DNA of 23,850 nucleotides from DATJBF01 sp035515475 (GTDB taxonomy: Bacteria; Verrucomicrobiota; Verrucomicrobiia; Palsa-1439): contig DATJBF010000072.1 in the NCBI GenBank assembly GCA_035515475.1, positions 1 to 23,850 on the forward strand, read 5' to 3'. Below, one piece after another: positions 1 through 7,982 of the stretch. Every line of letters begins with the position of its first letter. The first letter of the stretch is position 1. Below the pieces are notes generated by a model. The model was not told the DNA's origin. It saw only the letters and a program-made list of their open reading frames with translations, and ran no database searches. Made by a program: the position numbers and the translations under genes.

Positions 1-786
1 GAAAGCGACCTGCGCGTGCTCGACGCGGTGAAACACGCGATGGACGGCGTGCGGCACGTGCTGCATATCGGCGCCGTGCCGAGCGTTCCGCGATCGGTCG
101 AAGATCCGCACACAACCAATCAAGCCAACATCACGGGCACGCTCAACGTGTTGATTGCGGCCCGCGATGCCGGCGTGCATCGCGTCGTGTTCAGTTCCTC
201 CTCCAGTGTGTATGGCGACACGCCCACACTCCCCAAACGCGAGGACATGCTCCCGTCGCCGCTATCGCCCTACGCCGTCCAAAAGGTTTGCGGCGAATAC
301 TACTGCCGTATCTTCTGGCAACTGTACGGACTCGAAACCGTTTCCTTGCGCTACTTCAACGTCTTCGGGCCGCGCCAAGACCCGCAGTCGCAATACGCCG
401 CCGTCATCCCGCGGTTCATCACCGCGATTCTGAAAGACGAACCGCCGACGGTGTTCGGGGACGGCCAACAGACGCGCGACTTCTCCCACGTCGAGAACGT
501 GGTTGACGCCAATCTGGCGGCCTGTACGGCGCCCGAGGAAGCGCTCGGGCAGGCCTTCAACATCGCCTGCGGCGGTCGGGTGTCGTTGCTGGAGCTTATC
601 CAGACGATCAACGGGGTTGTGGGCAAGAGAATCGCCCCGCGGTTCGAGCCGGTTCGTCCGGGAGACGTCCGCGACAGCCAGGCTGATGTCACCAGGGCCC
701 AAAAGCTACTCGGCTGGACGCCGCGCGTCGATTTCCGCGCGGGCATCGAGAAGGCCGTTGCTTGGTATCAGCAGCAGAGACCGTAA
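1..786 (+). CDS. NAD-dependent nucleotide-sugar epimerase (SDR family), 5' partial
   Basis: This is the C-terminal part of an extended short-chain dehydrogenase of the UDP-glucose/UDP-N-acetylglucosamine 4-epimerase type. It interconverts sugar nucleotides in the cytoplasm for surface polysaccharide or LPS synthesis. The reading frame is open from base 1, so the gene begins upstream and the N-terminal GxxGxxG dinucleotide-binding motif is missing from the window. Visible signatures are HIGAVPSVPRS (substrate loop), FSSSSSVYG (catalytic serine region), SPYAVQK (the YxxxK catalytic pair), RYFNVFGPRQDP, and FGDGQQTRDFSHVENVV near the sugar-binding end. The last two suggest the WbpP/TviC-like N-acetylhexosamine or uronate 4-epimerase branch more than housekeeping GalE, but the substrate cannot be fixed. 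The stop TAA is at 784-786. It converges on the endonuclease gene with a 19-bp gap. The family is certain, the substrate is not. Confidence 0.9.
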   Translation, partial: ESDLRVLDAVKHAMDGVRHVLHIGAVPSVPRSVEDPHTTNQANITGTLNVLIAARDAGVHRVVFSSSSSVYGDTPTLPKREDMLPSPLSPYAVQKVCGEYYCRIFWQLYGLETVSLRYFNVFGPRQDPQSQYAAVIPRFITAILKDEPPTVFGDGQQTRDFSHVENVVDANLAACTAPEEALGQAFNIACGGRVSLLELIQTINGVVGKRIAPRFEPVRPGDVRDSQADVTRAQKLLGWTPRVDFRAGIEKAVAWYQQQRP

Positions 787-800
787 CTCGTGGAGTGTCG

Positions 801-831
801 GCCACCTACGGGCCGCAACAGGTGGCTTCTT
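801..831 (+). terminator. Hairpin terminator candidate after the epimerase gene
   Basis: GCCACCT (801-807) pairs with AGGTGGC (820-826) around a 12-nt loop, followed by TTCTT on the plus strand. It lies 15 bp after the epimerase stop and overlaps the 3' end of the convergent endonuclease gene, so part of the stem also encodes that protein's last residues. The U-tract is short, so termination strength is uncertain. Confidence 0.45.
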
Positions 832-3574
832 CGATGAGTACCGAGTCGACGTACCAGCCGCCGCCCACGCCGCCCGCGTTGACTGCGCCCTGAATTTCAA
901 AGTCGGAGGCGGTGCTGCTATCCTTGTCGAAGATATACCATGTACCAGCGCTGCCGCCGCCCCAATTGACGATCTGGAACGTGACAACGGTGCCCGCCAG
1001 GACGTTTTGCAGCGCCGGGATGGTGGAGAGGTCGATTGGGCCGAGAGACGCTCCGCTGGAAGAGGTCGACGAGTAACTGACCGTGGTGATGTCATGGAAC
1101 GAGTCCGACGGTCCAATCCGGTATTGCAGCAGCCCATTGGGTGGGCCCGTAGAAGAGCGACGATAATCGAATTTGCTGATGCTGGTAAGGGACACGCTGG
1201 AACCCGGGTTCGCCTGGACGGTGAATGTGGCAAAGCGGTTGTTCGAGATGGCATTAGTTGCACTGGTATCGACCCAGCCGTTCCCGCCCCAAGCTCGTGC
1301 TGCCGCGGTCCCGCCGGTGCCGACGCCCGACCCGCGCGTTAACCCGCCGACGGTGATGTTCGTGGCGTTGGTGGTGGCGGCGAAGGGCGATGGCCCATAT
1401 CCTGAGAGGGTGCTCGTATCCCAACCCGCGAGCACACCCGAAGAGGAGAGTGGTTCGACAAACGCAAACTCGCTTGGGGGACTGCCCGCGGCGCAGCGCC
1501 AACGCAGTTGAACGTTCTGGCCGGCCGCCGCCGCTGGCAGAGCAACCGTGGTTGTGATGAACCCGCCGGCGTTGCCGCTCCATACATGGCGGCCGGCGAG
1601 TGGGTTGCCGTAGTCGCTGCTGAGGATGGCGTTGTATCCGCCGCTAACAAACGAGCCACCCGCGTCGAGGATGTCCTGGAACGAGCCGCCGCCGATCTTG
1701 ATCTCCAGCACGCCGCCGTCGTAGCCGAGGCTGGAATTGGTCGCGCTGACGGTCAAGCTGTAATTCTGCTGGAATGTCAGTTGCGCCGATGCGCTGCTGA
1801 TGAAGAAAGAAGGTGTGACCAGTTCGTTAATACCAACGTCGCCGGAGTCGGGCGAGAACGCCGCGTTAGGTGCTGTGTCCGCCTGCGTGGCGGATGTCAC
1901 CCAGTTCGATTGCGCGCCGGAGGCCGATGTCGCCCAGTCGGTCGGCAGGTCGGGCGGGCTGGCTTCGTCGAAATCCTCGTCGAGCGGGGTGTCGACTTGA
2001 CCAAGGGTGAAGGTGTACGTAATTGCGCCGAGGTCCGTCGACCCGTCCTGAAGGTGCAGCGTCGCCGTCAAAATGCCACCGCAAGAGCCGGCGGCTGTGA
2101 AGGTGAACGACCGGGCTGCCGCCGCCCCGCCGTTGGTTATGACGCCATAAGTTTGGGGACCGCTCGGCGAGGTGACGCCGCCTGTCGCGAGAAGCGTGGC
2201 GACAAGGTTGATCGAGGCACTGCTGCCCACGTTCTTCAAGGAGAAGCTGACGGTCACGGTTTCGCCCGGATCGATGACGCCGTTGGTGGGCGAGCATCCT
2301 TCCGAGACCACGGTCGCTCCGTTCTCGACAATCAGGGGGCCTTCGGCCAGTCGGTGGATCTTGAGTCTCACGAACTCGGTTGGGCCGCTGGCTGGAAATC
2401 TCACTGTTATCAGGTCTTTTTGGGCGTCGATTTGCGTGTTGGTGACGAGCTCTCCCAGCACGTCGCTCCAAGAGGTGAGGTTCGTGGAAATCTGGTAGGT
2501 AAGTGTCACTCCGCTCAGGTAATGATTCCGATGATGCGTGAGGTACACGTAGTTGGTCGCGTCGGCGATCTGGAAGGTCAGGCTCTGGATGGGGTTTGAT
2601 TCCGCGACGTGCGGATCGTGTCCGAGGGCGTATTCGGCGAGGTTAGGGGTGCCGTCACCATCCGGGTCGGCCGCGGCGCCCGAGATGGCTGCGTTGGTCA
2701 GTTCCGCTTGGGAGAAATGGGTGCCCTGCCAGGCGGCGAACCCATCCACGCCCAAGAACACCATGTCGGCGAAGTCCGGGTTGTCAATGAACGGGTTCCG
2801 GTTGTGCTGATACGTCTGGTAAATCACGCCGTTGCGGGTGCGCTCGTAATTCGATGGCGGGAACCGCCGGTTCCAATCCAACAAGGTCGAGAGCTTGGCA
2901 AAGATGAAGGCGCCGGAATTGGGCGAGTCGGCCAGTTGCAGATTGGCATCGCCACCCGTCCCATTATAGCGCGTCGTCATGTAAAAGGACGCACGAGCGA
3001 CGTAGCCCTTATCGGGGCCCCAAGGTTCCCACGAGTCGCCGTCGCTGGACGATTCGGGGGCTCCTGAGTAATGGCTAATGGGCGGGGTGGAGACATCGTA
3101 GTACTTGTTTCCGCGGCTGCTGTTGACCCCTTGGTCACAGGCGCGGAGGTTGAATAGATCCGAGTGCTGCGTGCCCGAGCTGGTACCGAACGACTCCGGC
3201 CAAATGTGCTCCCGATTCCACGAGGGCCATGTGCTCGCGGGAACAGAATAACCGGAGTAGATCAAAATCACGTTGGCTGAGTTCGTCGGGTCCTGATCCA
3301 AGACCGTCAGGGCAGCGTGGGCGTCGTCGTAGCTGATAACGGTGTGGTTCGTGATAATGTTGTGCAACGCGGACTTGAGGGTGGAACTGGTCAAGTTTGA
3401 CGTGGAAACGTAGTAGTTGGGTGGAGGCAACTGCTGACCGTATCCGAGCCCGGCCGAAAGCAGCAGCACCACACCCAGAATCACCACCGCGCGAATGAAA
3501 TCGCCTGTCGGAAATACGCGGTAAGATGCGCGGCGAAAACTGGATGCGTTACCCGAAATCTGGTGGAGGATCAT
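806..3574 (-). CDS. Secreted multidomain endonuclease I family nuclease
   Basis: This 922-residue protein is predicted to be exported and to cut DNA or RNA nonspecifically outside the cytoplasm. Residues 28-47 are a hydrophobic export signal after an unusually long basic N-region. The endonuclease I domain (about 50-275) has WNREHIWPE at 119-127 (R121, E122, H123 correspond to the general-base His and metal-binding Glu of Vvn/EndA), GVNSSRGN near 149-156 (metal-ligand Asn), VARASFYM, and a closing QHNRNPFIDNPDF. Next come a DPDGDGTPN..EYALG..P calcium-binding type repeat (about 298-318), a beta-rich segment ending FVRLK, a region resembling an Ig/CARDB fold, and a jelly-roll-like domain from about 530 to the end. 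That last domain appears to contain an inserted module (about 709-900). No PEP-CTERM or other anchor is visible at the C-terminus (ends CCGP). No Shine-Dalgarno precedes the ATG. The nuclease call is strong; the downstream modules are named by resemblance only. Confidence 0.9.
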   Translation of the reverse strand: MILHQISGNASSFRRASYRVFPTGDFIRAVVILGVVLLLSAGLGYGQQLPPPNYYVSTSNLTSSTLKSALHNIITNHTVISYDDAHAALTVLDQDPTNSANVILIYSGYSVPASTWPSWNREHIWPESFGTSSGTQHSDLFNLRACDQGVNSSRGNKYYDVSTPPISHYSGAPESSSDGDSWEPWGPDKGYVARASFYMTTRYNGTGGDANLQLADSPNSGAFIFAKLSTLLDWNRRFPPSNYERTRNGVIYQTYQHNRNPFIDNPDFADMVFLGVDGFAAWQGTHFSQAELTNAAISGAAADPDGDGTPNLAEYALGHDPHVAESNPIQSLTFQIADATNYVYLTHHRNHYLSGVTLTYQISTNLTSWSDVLGELVTNTQIDAQKDLITVRFPASGPTEFVRLKIHRLAEGPLIVENGATVVSEGCSPTNGVIDPGETVTVSFSLKNVGSSASINLVATLLATGGVTSPSGPQTYGVITNGGAAAARSFTFTAAGSCGGILTATLHLQDGSTDLGAITYTFTLGQVDTPLDEDFDEASPPDLPTDWATSASGAQSNWVTSATQADTAPNAAFSPDSGDVGINELVTPSFFISSASAQLTFQQNYSLTVSATNSSLGYDGGVLEIKIGGGSFQDILDAGGSFVSGGYNAILSSDYGNPLAGRHVWSGNAGGFITTTVALPAAAAGQNVQLRWRCAAGSPPSEFAFVEPLSSSGVLAGWDTSTLSGYGPSPFAATTNATNITVGGLTRGSGVGTGGTAAARAWGGNGWVDTSATNAISNNRFATFTVQANPGSSVSLTSISKFDYRRSSTGPPNGLLQYRIGPSDSFHDITTVSYSSTSSSGASLGPIDLSTIPALQNVLAGTVVTFQIVNWGGGSAGTWYIFDKDSSTASDFEIQGAVNAGGVGGGWYVDSVLIEEATCCGP

Positions 3575-3632
3575 GAGAGGAGAGTCTCTTCTTGGAGTGG
3601 GCGGGCTACCAAACTTGGGTAATCACACCATA

Positions 3633-3661
3633 AGTGTATCGTACAGAGGGGCTTTGGTCAA
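3633..3661 (-). promoter_or_regulatory. Sigma70-type promoter for the endonuclease gene
   Basis: Read on the minus strand, TTGACC (3661-3656) and TACACT (3638-3633) are separated by exactly 17 bp. This would place the transcript start near 3626 and give a leader of about 50 nt before the ATG at 3574. It is a motif match only. Confidence 0.5.
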
Positions 3662-3748
3662 GCAATAATCTGGGGTTGCGGGATTGACGCCAAGGGGTTT
3701 TCGAGGCTGACAAGCCGGAGGCTGTGTGGTACACGTATCGACCTTTCA

Positions 3749-4393
3749 ATGCAGTGGATACATCAAATCGTTGATCTGTTTTTGCACCTCGACAGGCATC
3801 TGAATGACGCGATGCGAGTCCACGGAACGACGTGGACGTACGTCGTTTTGTTCGCGATCATCTTTTCCGAGACCGGGTTTGTGGTGACGCCGTTTTTGCC
3901 AGGAGACTCGTTATTGTTCGCGGCGGGTGCGTTGGCGGCGACGCCCGACAACCCGATGAGCGTGGGATTACTGTTTGGACTGTTGTCCGCCGCCGCGGTC
4001 GGGGGGAACACGACGAATTACTCGGTAGGTCGCCTTTTCGGCGACAAGCTGTCCGCGAAGTTTCCGCGGATCATCAAGCCGAAGTACTTGGAGAAGACGC
4101 ATGCGTTCTACGAGAAGTATGGCGGCGAAACGATCATTATCACCCGGTTCGTGCCGATCGTGCGCACGTTTGCGCCGTTTGTGGCGGGGATTGGACACAT
4201 GCGGTATCTGAGGTTCACTGCGTACAACGTTGCCGGCGGCGTGTTGTGGGTGGCGGCGCTGTTGTACGGCGGCTACTGGTTTGGCGGGCTCACGTTCGTG
4301 AAAGAGCACTTTGCGATCGTGGAATTGGCGATTATTTTCCTTTCCGTGCTGCCCATGGTGATTGAGTTCTTGCGGGCGCGTCGGAAAGCGTGA
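3749..4393 (+). CDS. DedA family (VTT domain) inner-membrane protein
   Basis: This 214-residue polytopic membrane protein belongs to the DedA/SNARE-associated family. Members are needed for membrane-potential and envelope homeostasis, and some act as undecaprenyl-phosphate or phospholipid flippases. Family signatures appear in order: FSETGFVVTPFLPGDSLLF (about 42-60), with its re-entrant-loop acidic residue and PGDS motif; a GG...YSVGR..G segment (about 88-97); FYEKYGGETIIITRFVPIVRTFAPFVAG (about 123-150), with the two conserved arginines; and a terminal GYWFGGL and hydrophobic helix. The length is normal for the family. The ATG at 3749 has no evident Shine-Dalgarno; the first residues MQWIHQIVDLFLHLD agree with typical DedA N-termini. 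It is divergent from the endonuclease gene and stands alone. The substrate is unknown. Confidence 0.93.
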   Translation: MQWIHQIVDLFLHLDRHLNDAMRVHGTTWTYVVLFAIIFSETGFVVTPFLPGDSLLFAAGALAATPDNPMSVGLLFGLLSAAAVGGNTTNYSVGRLFGDKLSAKFPRIIKPKYLEKTHAFYEKYGGETIIITRFVPIVRTFAPFVAGIGHMRYLRFTAYNVAGGVLWVAALLYGGYWFGGLTFVKEHFAIVELAIIFLSVLPMVIEFLRARRKA

Positions 4394-4420
4394 GGGCGAT
4401 GATCGCCGGCAGGGCGGGAT

Positions 4421-4442
4421 TGCCGTTGGACGACGAACGGCA
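4421..4442. terminator. Weak bidirectional hairpin between the DedA gene and tRNA-Pro
   Basis: TGCCGTT (4421-4427) pairs perfectly with AACGGCA (4436-4442) around an 8-nt loop. It sits between two convergent transcripts, where a shared terminator would be expected. There is no clear T-run on either strand. Confidence 0.25.
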
Positions 4443-4460
4443 TCCGCCGACCATTGGAAA

Positions 4461-4538
4461 TGGTCGGGACGGCGGGATTTGAACCCGCGACCTCTTGGTC
4501 CCGAACCAAGCGCGCTAGCCAAACTGCGCTACGTCCCG
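4461..4538 (-). tRNA. tRNA-Pro (anticodon CGG), CCA encoded
   Basis: Read on the minus strand from 4538, the 7-bp acceptor stem CGGGACG pairs with CGTCCCG. There is a GCGC/GCGC D stem with a 10-nt loop. The anticodon stem CTTGG/CCAAG encloses the 7-nt loop TTCGGGA, giving anticodon CGG, and the T-arm GCGGG TTCAAAT CCCGC is intact. The C1-G72 pair is the bacterial tRNA-Pro identity feature. The discriminator is A, and CCA is encoded at 4463-4461. The total is 78 nt. It reads CCG codons. Confidence 0.97.
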
Positions 4539-4551
4539 ATCAGGCGCGGGC

Positions 4552-4580
4552 AAGTTACGCAGAATCTCCCGCGCCGGCAA
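4552..4580 (-). promoter_or_regulatory. Candidate promoter for tRNA-Pro
   Basis: On the minus strand, TTGCCG (4580-4575) and TAACTT (4557-4552) are spaced 17 bp apart. The -10 box lies 13 nt before the mature tRNA 5' end, and the stretch in between is GC-rich, as is common for stable-RNA promoters. It is a motif match only. Confidence 0.4.
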
Positions 4581-4715
4581 GCTTCAAATCATTTCATTCC
4601 GACGGGTCATGCCCGTTCGACTCCGCCGCGGGCGGCACGATGTCTGACGGCGATCTTCAGGGATCTGATTGGTCGCGCGGGAGAACGATTTCCTGCGTGC
4701 AGGCGAGATGGGGCG

Positions 4716-5534
4716 CTAATGCGGGAGCCAGACGGGTTTGCCGTGGAACTTGATGGATTTGTGTTCCAGGGCCTTCATCAGCTTGCCCAGCCAATGCAGG
4801 AGGTCATCGAACCGTCGCAGCACGGCTTCTTCGGATTCTTGGGCGGGTTCCTCCGTACTGGCGTTGAGAAGCGATGCGCCGCCGGTCCGCGACACGTGGA
4901 TGCGACGGGCCCGGCGCGTGAATTCCTCGCGCCAATGCTCCAACGCCACCACACGCGCCTCCAGCGTGTAGTCGGCCGGCTTGATCTTTTTCAGCGCGTC
5001 CTTATCGGAGGTCGTCAACTGACCGTGTTTCACCAAATGATCGACCAGCGACGGGCAGAGTCGTTCGGTCGCTTCGAGATGTTCAAACGCGGGGGGCACG
5101 GACGGCGCCGTAGTATCGGCACGCGCCATTGCGGGGCCGGGCGTAACTTTAATCGGCTCGGCAGCCGGGTTAAACGATCGGATGATGCGCGACGTGGCAT
5201 GGTGGCTGCCCATGTGCAGGACGTTGACAGCGGTATGCTCGGCCTGCAATTCGCGCTCAATGTCCTCGGGTGGGGCGACGTGGAGCGTCAAGGTGCGGGC
5301 GGCCGGGTCAACGACGGCCCGGAGCGATTTGCTCCTGAAGACCTCTTGGGCGCCTTCGACGCTGCGCGAGTTGGCTACGCTGATGAGGTCGTGGGATGTC
5401 ATGGCGTCGATTACCCCCAACACGGCGTCGTCGGGCCGGATGAGCTGGAGGCCGAGACCGGTTTGGATGGCTTGCGAAAGTTGATCCAGCTTCGGGTGCT
5501 TCGCGCTGCCGAACATTCCGCCGAATAATGCCAT
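4716..5534 (-). CDS. Unrecognised 272-residue cytoplasmic protein
   Basis: I do not recognise a family. The protein has no signal peptide or membrane segment. Residues 1-60 (MALFGGMFGSAKHPKLDQL..., then DDAVLGVIDAMTSHDL) look helical. The middle (about 65-115) is beta-like, with a DPAARTLTLHVAPPEDIE segment and a histidine-rich NVLHMGSHHATSRII. A proline-rich linker (about 125-150) leads to a helical C-terminal half containing LTTSDKDALKKIKPADYTLEAR and a charged segment, ending KFHGKPVWLPH. The start is well supported: the ATG is preceded by AAGGAGAGG with about 5 nt spacing, a strong Shine-Dalgarno unlike the core genes nearby. The reading frame is intact, and base composition and codon use match the neighbours. 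It stands alone between the tRNA and the acylphosphatase gene. Confidence 0.75.
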   Translation of the reverse strand: MALFGGMFGSAKHPKLDQLSQAIQTGLGLQLIRPDDAVLGVIDAMTSHDLISVANSRSVEGAQEVFRSKSLRAVVDPAARTLTLHVAPPEDIERELQAEHTAVNVLHMGSHHATSRIIRSFNPAAEPIKVTPGPAMARADTTAPSVPPAFEHLEATERLCPSLVDHLVKHGQLTTSDKDALKKIKPADYTLEARVVALEHWREEFTRRARRIHVSRTGGASLLNASTEEPAQESEEAVLRRFDDLLHWLGKLMKALEHKSIKFHGKPVWLPH

Positions 5535-5777
5535 GGCCTCTCCTTCCGGGGTGACGCCAGACTCTACCGCAGCAGCATGCCCTGAGGCAAGCTCACAGTG
5601 GCCGCACGGAGGGTTCCCGCCTCAACATCGCCAGCAAATGCTTGGGAGCCGGTTCGTTGCGGATTGTTCTGGAATTAAGAAGCCGAGGCGACGGCTGGCG
5701 GGCTGTGTGACCGGCCACACGCAGCGGGTTGCCGTTGGCGGGCTGGTCCAGCCGGAGTTGTGGGTCAAGTCGCTCGC

Positions 5778-5806
5778 TTGACGTGGTTGGTGTTTGTCAG
5801 TAGTCT
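5778..5806 (+). promoter_or_regulatory. Candidate promoter for the acylphosphatase gene
   Basis: TTGACG (5778-5783) and TAGTCT (5801-5806) are separated by 17 bp. The predicted transcript start near 5813 would leave a leader of only about 8 nt before the ATG at 5821, consistent with the lack of a Shine-Dalgarno. The -35 box lies in a small hairpin, GTCAAG...CTTGAC (5764-5782). The remaining 5535-5820 spacer shows no gene. Confidence 0.35.
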
Positions 5807-5820
5807 CGGCGGCTGAGTTT

Positions 5821-6096
5821 ATGCGGAAGCGTGCGACGGTCTTTTACACGGGCAGGGTGCAGGGAGTTGGGTTTCGATACACCGCACGCGAGATTGCCTG
5901 TGGATACGAAGTGACCGGTTACGTGCGCAACCTGCACGACGGACGCGTGGAGTTGATCGCTGAGGGTAACGAAGAAGAAGTGACGGGGTTCCTCGACGCG
6001 ATCCGCTCGAGTCAACTCGGCAGCCACATCCGCAATGTGGACGCGAATTGGCAGGTAGCCACGGGCGAGTTCAATGGCTTCAACATACGATTCTGA
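5821..6096 (+). CDS. acyP: Acylphosphatase
   Basis: This 91-residue single-domain enzyme hydrolyses carboxyl-phosphate bonds of acylphosphates in the cytoplasm. The diagnostic loop GRVQGVGFRY (11-20) supplies catalytic Arg19, and GYVRNLHDGRVE (33-44) supplies catalytic Asn37. The C-terminal NGFNIRF closes the ferredoxin-like fold. The length is exactly that of the family. The frame can be extended to a TTG at 5794, but the ATG at 5821 is preferred because acylphosphatases start a few residues before the first beta strand and the extra residues would overlap a likely -10 box. It is 123 bp upstream of the ABC transporter operon on the same strand; cotranscription is possible but unproven. Confidence 0.93.
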   Translation: MRKRATVFYTGRVQGVGFRYTAREIACGYEVTGYVRNLHDGRVELIAEGNEEEVTGFLDAIRSSQLGSHIRNVDANWQVATGEFNGFNIRF

Positions 6097-6219
6097 GGAG
6101 AGGTCAATAGTTGGTAAAAGGATGGGAAGTGTTAACGGCATTATTAGGGTTGAAGTCCCGAGTCGGGCAGGTACGATTTTGACGATTTTTGTTTTGATGA
6201 CTTTTTCCCGCTATTGAGC

Positions 6220-7083
6220 ATGGACGCCATACGGACAGAACGTCTCACGAAGAAATACAACCTCGGCTGGCGCAAAGGCCGGCTGTTGGCACTGGACAAA
6301 TTGGATCTCCGCGTGCGTGAGGGCGAGGTGTACGGCTTGCTCGGCCCGAACGGTTCGGGCAAGAGCACGACGTTGAAGCTCATTCTCGATCTCATCGCGC
6401 CGACCGAAGGCCGGGCGTGGGTGTTTGACGTGCCCTGCAGCAAGGTCACGTCTCGATTGCACATCGGGTTTCTTCCGGAGAATCCCTATTTTTACCGGTA
6501 CCTGACCGGGGCGGAGACGCTGGAGTTTTACGGGAAGCTGTGCGGCATGGGCGGCGCCCCGTTGAAACGGCGCGTCGAAGAGTTGCTCGAAATGGTCGGC
6601 TTGACGGGCGCCCGGCACCGTCGGCTCGCGGGGTACTCGAAGGGCATGTTGCAGCGCGTCGGATTGGCGCAAGCGCTCATTCACGACCCGAAATTGCTGT
6701 TGCTCGACGAGCCGACGGCGGGCGTGGACCCGATCGGCAGCAAAGACATTCGCGATTTGATTCTGCGGTTGAAAGGCATGGGCAAAACGGTGTTGTTGAG
6801 TTCGCACCTGCTGGCGCAGGTGCAGAACGTCTGCGACCGCATCGGCGTGTTGAACCTCGGGCAGTTGATCCTCGAGGGCGACGTCCAGGCGCTCATCAGC
6901 GACCAGCGGCGCCTGAGCATCACGGTCCAGGATTTGCCCGAGGCGGCGCGGACGCGGGTCGAGGAGGCGGTGCGGGCCGCCGGGGCGTCGGTCGTGTCGA
7001 TGGAGCATCCGCAGACTACGCTGGAGTCGCTATTCTTGGACGCGCTCAAGAAAGACCAACGGGGGATGGGACATCATGACTGA
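6220..7083 (+). CDS. ABC transporter ATP-binding protein (ABC-2 type exporter)
   Basis: This 287-residue ATPase powers the permease encoded just downstream. Walker A is GPNGSGKST (42-50, Lys48). The Q-loop position carries Glu87 (FLPEN) instead of Gln, as in the CcmA/NosF/GldA-like branch. The signature is YSKGMLQRV (139-147), Walker B is LLLLDEPTAG (159-168), and the switch His196 lies in SSHLL. An approximately 70-residue C-terminal extension after about 215 is typical of the drug/polysaccharide/gliding exporter class. The ATG at 6220 is chosen over a TTG two codons upstream. Its stop overlaps the permease start by 8 bp, which implies translational coupling. The first gene of the 6220-10548 cluster; the substrate is unknown. 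Confidence 0.93.
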   Translation: MDAIRTERLTKKYNLGWRKGRLLALDKLDLRVREGEVYGLLGPNGSGKSTTLKLILDLIAPTEGRAWVFDVPCSKVTSRLHIGFLPENPYFYRYLTGAETLEFYGKLCGMGGAPLKRRVEELLEMVGLTGARHRRLAGYSKGMLQRVGLAQALIHDPKLLLLDEPTAGVDPIGSKDIRDLILRLKGMGKTVLLSSHLLAQVQNVCDRIGVLNLGQLILEGDVQALISDQRRLSITVQDLPEAARTRVEEAVRAAGASVVSMEHPQTTLESLFLDALKKDQRGMGHHD

Positions 7084-7978
7084 GACCGCTGTTGTTGCCC
7101 CGGCGATGAGCCGGGAACGCGTCGGGTTTTCCCTGAACCGGGTCGGCATCATCGCGATGAACACGTTGACCGAGGCCGTGCGGCAGAAAGTGTTCAACTT
7201 CTTCCTGATTATTGGCCTGGTGTTCATCGGCTCGGCAAGTTTCTTCGCCCAGTTCACCTTCGGCGAGCAGATGAAATTCATCAAGGACACGTGCTTGGGC
7301 GTCATATCCGTCATCAGCACGCTGATTGCGATTGTCGGGACGGCGCAGTTGTTGCCCAACGAGGTGGAGAACCGGACCATTTACACCATTCTGGCCAAAC
7401 CGGTGCGGCGGTTCGAGTTCCTGCTGGGCAAGTTTCTCGGCAGCCTGTTTTTGCTGGACGCCAGCATCTTGGCGATGTGCCTGCTGTTTGGCGCCGTGCT
7501 GTTCATCAAGGAGCAGGGGATGATCCGCGAATTGCACCAGGCCTACGGTGTGAACCTGCCGGCGGCCGAGGCCACGGACCTGAACCAACAAATTCAGCAG
7601 GTCACCAAGGCGGCGCTCGACGTCGATTTGGTGAAGGCGGTGGTCGCCGAGACGATGAAGGCGACGCTGGTGGCGGCCATCACGCTGTTGATCTCGACGT
7701 TTTCGACGTCGCTGGTGTTCAACGTCATCGTCCCGTTTATGATCTTCGTCGCCGGGATGCTGCGGGGGGCGGCGGCAGAGGTGTGGGCCGGCCATAAACT
7801 GCTGATGGCGTTGTTGGCGGTGGTGCCCGACTTTGGCTTGTTCAGCATCGCCGACGAGATCAACCTGGGCAATGTCGTGCCGTGGGCCCACATCGCCGAA
7901 ATCGTCGTATACGGTCTGGTGCGGACGTTCATCATTGTCGTCGCCGCGCACCTGATCTTTTCCCGACGCGAGATTTGA
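7076..7978 (+). CDS. ABC-2 type permease (NosY-like)
   Basis: This 300-residue membrane subunit partners the preceding ATPase. It has about six hydrophobic spans: roughly 38-58, 72-95, 118-143, 195-235 (two spans), 240-258 and 272-295. Between the second and third is the family hallmark LLPNEVENRTIYTILAKPVRR (about 97-117), the cytoplasmic coupling loop found in NosY-type 'multi-copper enzyme maturation' permeases. A hydrophilic loop at about 150-190, with QQIQQVTKAALDVDLVKAVV, lies outside the membrane between spans. It overlaps the ATPase gene by 8 bp and ends 4 nt before the next start. NosY-type proteins commonly act in export or assembly, but the cargo cannot be read from sequence. Confidence 0.9.
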   Translation: MTETAVVAPAMSRERVGFSLNRVGIIAMNTLTEAVRQKVFNFFLIIGLVFIGSASFFAQFTFGEQMKFIKDTCLGVISVISTLIAIVGTAQLLPNEVENRTIYTILAKPVRRFEFLLGKFLGSLFLLDASILAMCLLFGAVLFIKEQGMIRELHQAYGVNLPAAEATDLNQQIQQVTKAALDVDLVKAVVAETMKATLVAAITLLISTFSTSLVFNVIVPFMIFVAGMLRGAAAEVWAGHKLLMALLAVVPDFGLFSIADEINLGNVVPWAHIAEIVVYGLVRTFIIVVAAHLIFSRREI

Positions 7979-7982
7979 CGTT

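Noticed and set aside
1508..2599. A 363-codon plus-strand open frame
   Set aside because: It is entirely antisense to the endonuclease coding region, which has clear homology; no domain is recognisable in the shadow.
5533..5781. An 82-codon plus-strand frame between the unknown gene and acyP
   Set aside because: It has no ribosome-binding site, recognisable motif or typical composition, and its start overlaps the divergent gene's start region.
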